Assembly (NCBI GenBank): GCA_034769895.1
Contig: CM068374.1
Coordinates: 358,023,802-358,087,801, forward strand
From: Magicicada septendecula
Taxonomy: Eukaryota; Arthropoda; Insecta; Hemiptera; Cicadidae
Length of the DNA stretch: 64,000 nucleotides
Direction: 5' to 3'
The position numbers and the translations under genes are program-made. Shown here one piece after another: positions 56,410-64,000 of the stretch. The notes beneath the pieces are model-generated. The model was given only the letters and a program-made list of their open reading frames with translations. It searched no databases and was not told where the DNA came from. How positions within the stretch are numbered: position 1 is the first letter of the stretch; each line of letters starts with the position of its first letter.

Positions 56410-58752
56410 TGTAATATAAATAAAATTGATAGATTTTTTTCTGTTTGTGAACAGAAATCCTCTGTAAATGTTAATAAAACAATTAATAAGAAGTATGATG
56501 TTCTTATCTCTAACAATTGATATTAATCAAATCCGTCCTGGCCGAATAAAGTACTATATGAGTTGGTATACTGTATGTTTATGTTGTTAGTGTTCAGGCC
56601 TAGTCTGGACAAAACGTTGAGAGAGGAGAATAAGATTCTTAAATAATTTGCTCTTCTCTTGTAATTCACCAGCTGTCCGCGGACTAGCGCTGTTGTTTAC
56701 AGTCAGCCAGTTATTGTACGTTAAGTTGTTCCGCTTACTGTATTTCTCACGTTCCTTTCTCTGTAAATTACAACTTATTCAAAATGCACTAATTATTCTA
56801 CAAATAACAAGAAATTGCCAATTTCAAGAAGGGTTCTTTATTTTATATATTTCTTAATTCAAAACAGATGCTTTCTCATGCCACAGATACAACACATCGA
56901 TCACACAGGACTGAAAAGATTAGTCATCAAATTTGGGTTTAGATGTTTTTAAATTTAATTATATTTTTTGATTTGTTCTTAATCCCAGGGTACATGAAGT
57001 TCTTGTGACTATTAGTAAGGTCAGGTAATGCAAATTAAGGTTACTAGGTATTACAATTTAGTTATACAATCTTATTAAATAAAGTTCAAACATAAGCTGG
57101 TTTTTTACCGTACATTGACAAGATAATCGTTATGGCCGTTTTCACTACACAGAGACGGAGAGCAGGATGATGATGAATGTCTGGAATATATCATCCTCCA
57201 GCTTCTCAATAAAAGTTCGGTATTGGTGTCCCAGGATGTAGTGGAAGTTTCAGTTTTAATCTTCGCTAATATTCATGTTCTGGTGGTTACAGGTGCCTAT
57301 GGAATTTTTGTAGTATTAAGTCTTCGCTCGGTTGTGAAAAGTGAGGTTCTGGACGTAATTTTAATTTTCTTTTTGTTTGTTTTAAAGATATCTAATTAGT
57401 TTGACTTCTCCAGGCCTTGGGTGGTCTTAATTTATTTATTGTTTTTCATTATTACTCATTTGACGGTATAGTTAGTTAATTTATCCTTTAGATTTTTAGT
57501 TTTAATTTTATTGATAGGTAGAATTATATTCTCGGAGTGAGAACCTCTGAAGTCGTCTAATCCGTCTTTAAATCAGTTATTATGTATTAATTTGGATTGA
57601 TAATAATTTTATTCATTAGGTTTCTTGGTTTTTTAGATTTATAACAACTGAACTGTCCTCGTTCATATATAACAATTGAGTGTTGAATCAACAAGATATC
57701 TTGCATTCAGTCGTCCATGACAACCAGTCTTTTCTGTTATTGGATAATATTTGTTATCCTAGAGCCGTAATTAGAAAAAAAATGTTCTTGCACATACTTA
57801 ATAAAATACTCCCTTACTAAAATTACATTACATCAGATAAAACTTTCACATAATCTGTGTTATTAAACTACATACATTTTGCTACATTTTCATCTCAATT
57901 TTCCCAGTCTAACAGGTATTATCTTCCCTTTACAAAATACTAATTTTAGGCCTATTTGTTTTATTACAAGTGTTATAATTTTTTGTATTTTAAGTCACTT
58001 ATCATTTTATTAATTAATACTACTGCTTTCCGTTAATTTATTATATTACATTTTTTGGTAATTTAGTTTTTCTTACCTGACCTACTGTACATTGTGTCAC
58101 TGGCTTATGGCCAATCATTCCGATTTTATTTCATCCTGATTTCACTTTATCATTATTTATTTTAGTATTGAACCCTTCATCTGTTTATAACATAATTATA
58201 ATGACCCTTTGGCATCTAATCAACAATCATTGCCTTCCTGGCTAAGTTTACAAATATTATCTAACGATATCTCCATTAATTACTCAAAGTAAGTACACAA
58301 ATAGTTATTCTTATAAAGTTTAACATGAATGAAATTAGTATCAATTACCTGATACTTTCTTAAAGCAATTGATTCACACCTGCTACATACAAAAGACAAC
58401 ATAAATACCATGAGAACAAAACATCATGATAAAACATAATAACATGTACATCATTATAAAATATTAAATACCAATTAACCAGTCTACTCTCAGTTCAAAC
58501 TGTCTATAGTAATTTCACATCATTGGACACTATGTTTATTGTTTACACCTTCCACTGATCACTCCATATTTTATATTTATAGACATTTTTATTATTTTAT
58601 TACCTAGTAACCTTACTTGGTATTATTGATTCATTTATTTGGTGGAAGTTTACCATTCTAACCTTTATTATGACGGACAATTAGCGTTTTTTTTACCTTG
58701 ATAAGTATAAACCTTTATGTAACGTAGGGGACCTTTGTTTTGTTACGTTACA
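56410..58752 (-). repeat. H LTR (single copy, 2.3 kb)
   Basis: Minus strand starts TGTAACGTAACAAAAC at 58752, right after the purine tract TTTTGGAGGGGAAG, and ends TATATTACA at 56410 before the primer-site units. As in E, one LTR has the 3' end of an element on one side and a primer site on the other. Long AT-rich non-coding sequence with no gene-like ORF. Confidence 0.75.
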
Positions 58753-59893
58753 TAATACTTCCCCTCCAAAAGAAGTTTATTTTAGCTGAATATCGTTTAG
58801 TTGAAATAAACTTATAGTTTCTTCATGCCTTGGAATATTTATTTGATAAAATTATCAATTTATAATGGTTTCAGTTTTTTATTGTTTCTGCTTTAGTACG
58901 CAATTCAATGGGTTCTTTGGGGTTTATTTTCTATTTCTATTCCTTAAACTTTTAATTGCACTGGAAAACTGTGTTGATACTCATTGTATATCTGGTCATT
59001 AATTCTCTACTGGTACCTCCCTCAATTGTAGACCTGTCCTTTTCTCTGGAACTTTTAACTTCTTCTCTTATTACGCCATCATTTCTTGTTATCATATTTA
59101 TATTTAATTACCTCGCTTGGTGTATAATCCCTAAAATACTATATTTCCCTAACATTTTTCCCTAATATCATAGCTGGTACGAAATCAGAGGGCACTATTG
59201 GCTTCCATTACTCTGCCGTTTCCCTAACTATATCGTCTGAGATCAGAGGAACTTCATCTCTGTCCAGAAAAAAATAAAAGTTGCACTATCACAACACAAT
59301 ACACATAATTATTATCTATAAGGTAGCTCCTTCGCTACAAACTTATATTCAAGGGATGATTACTATTATTTCTGAGGTATCCTAATACTTTTCTTAACTT
59401 CTTTATCTCGTTGTTCTGTAGTTCCGTTTATCATATTATTCACCAGTATAGTAGTTGAAGCTGTTCAATATTTATTTTAAATTCTCCTTAGTTCCGTGCT
59501 GTCAATTAATTATTCTTTAGTATACGTATTTTCCTATTTTTGATTCACTCCCATTTACTTCTGCAATTAAACACTGAATCTCCTCCTTATCATAAATTGT
59601 ATTGGCATATTCTTCCTTCATCTAACTCATTTCTAACCCTTCTTAAATAGCAACTAGTTTTAATTGTTCTTATCATTGTAATTATCCTGATTAAATGGTT
59701 ATTCACCTAATTATTATGGTTATTAAACATCTTTCTCTTCTTTTATGATTATTGGTTTAAAATAATTTCTTCTGAAATATATAGTAAGATGTTCTTACTT
59801 ATTTTTAGAATTTTGTGGTTGTCTTTTTTTTTGTTTGTGCATACCCTTCCAATCCCAGCAGTGAGGGGCTACTTGACGTTTCCACTGCTGAAT
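58753..59893 (-). other. H 3' region and polypurine tract
   Basis: 1.1 kb between the end of the gag remnant and the LTR; AT-rich, no pol sequence. Purine tract at about 58757-58774. The pol gene has been deleted completely. Confidence 0.65.
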
Positions 59894-61046
59894 TTAGTTT
59901 TCCACCCTATCCTGTGGACGATCATCTCTAGCAGTGTTTCCTTGGTTGCCATCATCTGGTCTGAACTCTCTATTATTTTCTTCGTTTCTAGGCAGGTCAT
60001 CCTCTCGACTTCTATTACCATTTTGATTTCGTCGGTCATTATTCCCTCAGTTACTATTCCAATAGTCTCGTCCATTGTCAAAATTCCTGCGGCCTGTGCT
60101 GTATCGGTTATTATTAGGGTTATTATAATGGTTATTGTTTTGATAATTATTATTGCGGTAATTGTTATTCATATAATTGTTATTAACATTTCGGTTATTA
60201 TTATGGTTATACCTATTCACTCCCTGACGCGGTTCTCTATTTTGCTCCTCCCTCCTATTATTCGAATAGTCATTCTGTCTTCGAGACCTCTGATAATAGT
60301 CTTCCATTTCGTAGCTGGCTAACAATGTTTCCATCGCTCCTATTGTCTTCACTTGCCCACTGCGTCTAGCACGAACTATTTCTTCTTCAAAATGGTATGA
60401 TAGCTTGTTCACCAAACACTCCTCTGGTATTCGCTGTTCTAGATGACGCGCCAGACACGCTTTTCCCAAAAAGTAGGTAGTTGGGGACTGTTCTTGATTA
60501 ACATTGAATCTTCCATTGGTGATATTGTCCCTAATCATATTCTGTACGGAATCCGACCAGTATTTCGACCTAAAAACCTTCTTAAACTCTTCATAATTAC
60601 TCATTTCGTTTCAAACCGCCGACCACCAATTATCATTTATGTTTTTAAAACAGTCATCTAACAAATTCTTGATTATGTTCCATTGGGTCACTTTAATTCT
60701 ACCAAACCATTCATCTATCCTATCTAAAAATTCCATGGGGTTTCCTCTATAAATTTTGAAATTAATGTTTTCCTTTTGATCCGGGGCTATGTGGTGTGCC
60801 AGGTACATTGGTCTATTTTGTAAATTTTCGATTGATTCTTTCATATTAATCAACTCCTGATTTTGTATATTTTCAACGGTCCCTTTATTTTGATCCACTT
60901 AGGTTTTTATTTGTGTTATTTCATTGTTAACTAGCTCTATTCTTCCAGCTATGTTAACTTGTACTTCATCCAATTTTTCTTGGGTTTCTAGCCGTACTTC
61001 TTTTATTCTAGTTTCGTTATTGTTTTCTACTTGGTTTATTCTGGCC
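59894..61046 (-). pseudogene. gag: H Gag remnant (Asn-rich), truncated at the N-terminus
   Basis: One minus-strand frame runs from 61046 to a TAA at 59894-59896 with three internal stops: TAA at 60899, TGA at 60611 and TGA at 60047. The parts show a coiled coil (NNNETRIKEVRLETQEKL), the Gag core with NPMEFLDRIDE, NWWSAV, FRSKYWSDSVQNMIRDN and RIPEECLVNKL, aligning with B Gag, and an Asn-rich tail with repeated NNNYRNNNYQNNNHYNN. No CCHC knuckle. The start is lost where the Penelope-type sequence begins at 61047. No pol follows. Confidence 0.85.
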
Positions 61047-61790
61047 TCAGAAACAGCAGAAACAGCAACAGACCCTTAACAAAACACTATTACTTCACTT
61101 AAACACCAAATTTTTTAAATCAAATGATGGCCTACTCATGAGCTCTCGCATCTCTAACATATTAGCACACTTCAAACACATCCTCATCTTTTTACAGCAC
61201 ATTGAAAAAACAAAAAACCTACAAATTCTGCCAGACAATCATGCAATAATATATATACAGCACAGATATGTTGATTATATGATACTACTGTATAGTCGAA
61301 AGATGTGATGAAAAGATGAGAAAATGTGAACAACTACACTACTCATCCATATCAATTAAATCCACACAAAAATCACCTTCACTTCTGAATATGAAAATGA
61401 CAATAGTGTACATTTTATAGACCTTACAATTACAAAACTTAAACATAAACACACATTCAGATTATACTAAAAACCTAATATACAACTCCTTTAGTCGCTA
61501 CAGTAGAAACTGTCAACATTCGGATCCTTGATACACAGACAACACAACATTCCACTTGAACAGAAAGACTATCACAACAAACTAAACACAATTAAATACT
61601 TTGTCAGAGTTAACAGAACATTAACAGACACTTATGCAAAAACTAAATAAACAACAGGAAGAGCAGAACACAACAACAAATCAACAAATTCGTAACACTC
61701 ACCTATGATAACAACTGCATTGAAAAAAAATTAGTAAATTACAAAACGCTACCTTAATTAGCAAACCTAGTAACTCCATTCTTTTTTTGG
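61047..61790 (+). pseudogene. Penelope-like reverse-transcriptase fragment
   Basis: Plus-strand remnants in several frames. FLQHIEKTKN and HRYVDYMILLYS mark the RT palm; the catalytic YVDD is YVDY (61264-61278 encode RYVDY). Then VHFIDLTITK, GSLIHRQHNIPLEQ and, later, NKFVTLTYDNN, which are typical of GIY-YIG-associated Penelope-type RTs of insects as I recall them. Frameshifts and stops are frequent. Family assignment is tentative. Confidence 0.6.
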
Positions 61791-62456
61791 CAAAAATGAC
61801 ATTTTTATGCCAATCTATAAAAAAAATATTCTCTTTGTACATTAAAAACTTCTGAACTCCGAAAAATGTTTTGACTGAGCTATTTAAGGTTTAGCAAACC
61901 ACGTATCTCCAGTACTTCATTTTTTGGTTTGGAAAACCTTGTAACTCCCAGCTGCAGCATTGTTATTGCTACTCAGACAACCACATTCCTGTGTTTTTCA
62001 TGTTTATTATAATTATTTTGATTGCTGTGTTATGCATGTGCTCCATTTTTTTTTAAACAGTAAGTATCCAATTATAAATTTAAGTAGTCTTAAGTGTTTA
62101 TTTTATCCAATTAAGACTTTAAATTGTGATATCTAACGTAGCATGGAGTTAGGAGTTTTGCATGTCTTTATTCGTAGAGGTCATATTTGTATTCAGCAGG
62201 AGTTAAGAGTTTTGATAACTATGCAGAAATTGATACCTAAAAAAACTATTTAAGAATAAATTATAACTTCAAAAAATATTAATATGAGTTCCTTTTACAT
62301 TTACACTACAAACATTTATCTTATTCTTAAATGCCAGTGGATATTAAATAAGTGTTCAAATGATTTTTATGGAAATCACAAAACACAGCAGGCATGGAAC
62401 TCAACATTTACGCAATTAATTTATGTTTGAGATACTGTTGACATTTTACTAAGAGA
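61791..62456. other. Non-coding sequence upstream of decayed transposon ORF
   Basis: Contains diverged repeats of a GCAAACC(N)nGTAACTCCA type at about 61758, 61893 and 61935 and the inverse AGTTAGGAGTTTTGC at about 62147. They may be terminal or sub-terminal repeats of the element encoding the next ORF. No gene seen. Confidence 0.4.
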
Positions 62457-63590
62457 ATGGACCGCTCTTCAGTGGAGAATGAAAACAATAATTTGCCAGA
62501 AGAAATGATAGATGATGAAAATTTGATGAAAGAGAAGGAAAATGTTGCATTACAGCCTGATTACAAGAAATTAAGGAAATCTAAAGAAATGGAAGCACTA
62601 GAAGTTTATTTTCAACTCTACCTAAAGTTGAGTCATGATACTGCTGGAAAAGAACAAGTAAATTGTATCTTGAGCCTAGTTGGAAATCAAAAATCAACTG
62701 CTCTTTTTTTATAAAAATGACTGGTTTCTCCACTGTCTGAGTGTAAATTTGCCCAAATGTTTTAGGACTTTAATTTATCTATATTCCAGCCGAAAAAAGA
62801 CGCATGTGATACCTGCAAATAATTTAAAACAGGCAATCTGAGTAATGGACATATTTTAAGAAAAGATCAAGCTCGGGTGGAAAAAGACTTAGATAAAGAA
62901 AACCCAAACTGTACCACTTTTACAATGGATTTACAGCCATTACTGCAATCGCCTAGATCAAGTGTGTCTGCTCTATATTATAAGACTAACCTTTCCATCC
63001 AGAATTTCACAATTTTTAATTTGAACACAAAAGAGGGGTTTTGTTTTCTTTAGAATGAAACTGAAGGTGAGTAAACATCAAATGAGTTTTCCACTATCAT
63101 TTCTTACTTTTTGCTTTCACAATTACCCCTGCGTGGGGACAAGAGGAATATAGTGATGGATACGACTACCAAAACCGTAGCACCAACTTAGTCAATACTA
63201 TGTAATATGTTGCACATCTGTTGCACTAATAATACAACTATTGAACAAAAGTATCTTGAAGAAGGGCACACAAGTGGAAGTAGATTCCATGCATTCACTA
63301 ATTGAGTGAAAGCTAAAAAATACAAAAATCAATGTGCCAGCAGATTATATTATAGCTTGCAGAGAAGCCAGGAAATCTCTTGCTCCATACAAGATGGAGT
63401 ATTTAGACAATACATTTTTTAAGAAATTTGATGATTAGCTCTTCTAAGAAAGCATCAGGTCTGGTAAAGGAGCTGGTTCACCGCATGTTCTAGATATACG
63501 AGCCCTGCAGTAACCCCCTGACGCAGTGATTAAATTCAAGCTGAACATTTCTGATAAATGCCAAGACTCTTGGATTTCGTTGTCCATGAC
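62457..63590 (+). pseudogene. Decayed transposon-derived protein gene, unclassified
   Basis: An ATG ORF at 62457-62714 (85 codons, acidic N-terminus) is followed, after frameshifts, by readable pieces: DACDTCK, then HILRKDQARVEKDLDKE, FTMDLQPLLQSPRSSVSALYYK and NFTIFNLNTKEGFCFL, then further on KYLEEGHT, YIIACREARKSLAPYKMEYLD and SGKGAGSPH. The order CDTC, TFDLQ-like, YYKR-like, SGH-like matches a repetitive protein family I remember from insect genomes and suspect to be transposase-related. I cannot name the superfamily, and no catalytic triad can be assigned. Dead. Confidence 0.5.
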
Positions 63591-63677
63591 GTGTCCGTTA
63601 CTTAACTAAATATCACTATAATATTGACGACTCGGAACACTAAGTTTTTTATAAGTAAAAACGTAAAGTTTTACCTT

Positions 63678-63724
63678 ACAGCCTAAACCGGCTTTCACCT
63701 ATAGAAGGCTTCATCAGAGGCTGT
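63678..63724 (-). ncRNA. Hammerhead-ribozyme-like motif
   Basis: Minus strand: ACAGCCU, then CUGAUGA (63717-63711), a weak three-pair stem II with a UUCUAUA loop, GAAA (63696-63693), a self-complementary GCCGGU, UU, and AGGCUGU. ACAGCCU and AGGCUGU pair perfectly as stem I. Stem III is too short for a monomer hairpin but GCCGGU could pair between two molecules, as described for minimal hammerheads of Penelope-like and retrozyme elements. Weak stem II lowers confidence. Confidence 0.42.
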
Positions 63725-63783
63725 CGTAAGTAGCGCTGTTCGTCTTGTTGTTGGCGACGAGATAGTGTTTCGAAAGATCGAAG

Positions 63784-63786
<3 letters not shown>

Positions 63787-63858
<72 letters not shown>
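63787..63858. repeat. (GT)n microsatellite
   Basis: An almost perfect run of 36 GT units in the 3' part of the Penelope-type element. Confidence 0.95.
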
Positions 63859-63859
<1 letters not shown>

Positions 63860-64000
63860 TGAGATGTGTTCGAATAATGCGTGCGATTTGAATTGTGTCT
63901 GTTCGTTTAGGATGTCATTTTTATTTGTTTTTGTGTGTTTGTATATTTCTAATTGTTCTAGAGTGTCTAGTTTTCGGCCTTTTGTGTGTACGTGTAGTAT

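Larger units (their letters stand above)
63600..64000 (-). pseudogene. C-terminal end of a second Penelope-like element
   Basis: On the minus strand from the window edge: GRKLDTLEQLEIYKHTK and NDILNEQTQFKSHALFEHI, the usual C-terminus of insect RT proteins with a GIY-YIG-type domain. Then a 72-bp GT microsatellite and 3' sequence including a ribozyme-like motif. It is in opposite orientation to 61047-61790, so it belongs to a separate insertion. The upstream part lies beyond the window. Confidence 0.6.

Noticed and set aside
59789-60322. 177-codon plus ORF with apparent transmembrane segments
   Set aside because: Antisense of H's Asn-rich Gag tail; the Ile/Val runs are the complement of Asn codons.

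Overview
No host gene is recognisable in this window. It is an AT-rich, repeat-dense stretch of animal DNA, most likely from an arthropod (probably an insect), made almost entirely of transposable elements inserted into one another. The inference rests on the mix seen: several Ty3/Gypsy (Metaviridae) LTR retrotransposons with tRNA-Lys-type primer sites, a Tigger/pogo DNA transposon, a non-LTR (LINE) retrotransposon, a hAT-type non-autonomous element, and reverse-transcriptase remnants of Penelope-like type. Names (Gypsy-1, D, P, B, E, F, G, H) are mine.

Layout. 1-9656: Gypsy-1 (+), with long direct repeats at both ends and apparently intact gag (2614-3873) and pol (3644-7087). It sits in a plus-strand LINE whose pieces are 9657-10245, 13703-13901 and a poly-A end at about 47738-47760. 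The LINE is split by a 3.46-kb Tigger element (10246-13700, TA duplication) and by a 33.8-kb nest bounded by LTR pair D (13902-15403 and 46065-47733, AGTG duplication). Inside D is a large inverted repeat P of a third Gypsy-like family (arms 15472-17313 plus 36711-37489, and 38068-40673). Its left arm is cut by element B (minus, 17314-36710, ATTT duplication), whose 3' LTR is in turn cut by element E (18673-25354). The right arm carries a hAT element (40212-41036, 8-bp duplication). F (42895-45973) is a solo long LTR in D.

Right of D: 1.3 kb without recognisable genes, then G (minus, 49073-56102), a very young element whose two 1842-bp LTRs look identical but whose protease, reverse transcriptase and RNase H are deleted. 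Gag and integrase remain in one reading frame, separated only by a UGA CUA stop. G lies next to H (minus, 56240-61046): a degenerate gag, a 3' region, one LTR and three tandem primer-site-like units. The last 3 kb hold a Penelope-type reverse-transcriptase pseudogene (61047-61790), a decayed transposon-derived ORF (62457-63590) and the end of another Penelope-type element on the minus strand, with a hammerhead-ribozyme-like motif and a 72-bp GT run.

How they work together. The insertions give a relative order: LINE, then Gypsy-1, Tigger and D independently; P, then B, then E within D. Features that recur across B, E, F and H are duplicated primer sites at the LTR end and Gag proteins without a zinc knuckle. 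Most elements are dead. Gypsy-1 looks capable of autonomous activity, and G must have been mobilised in trans recently. All calls come from reading the sequence; no database search was run.
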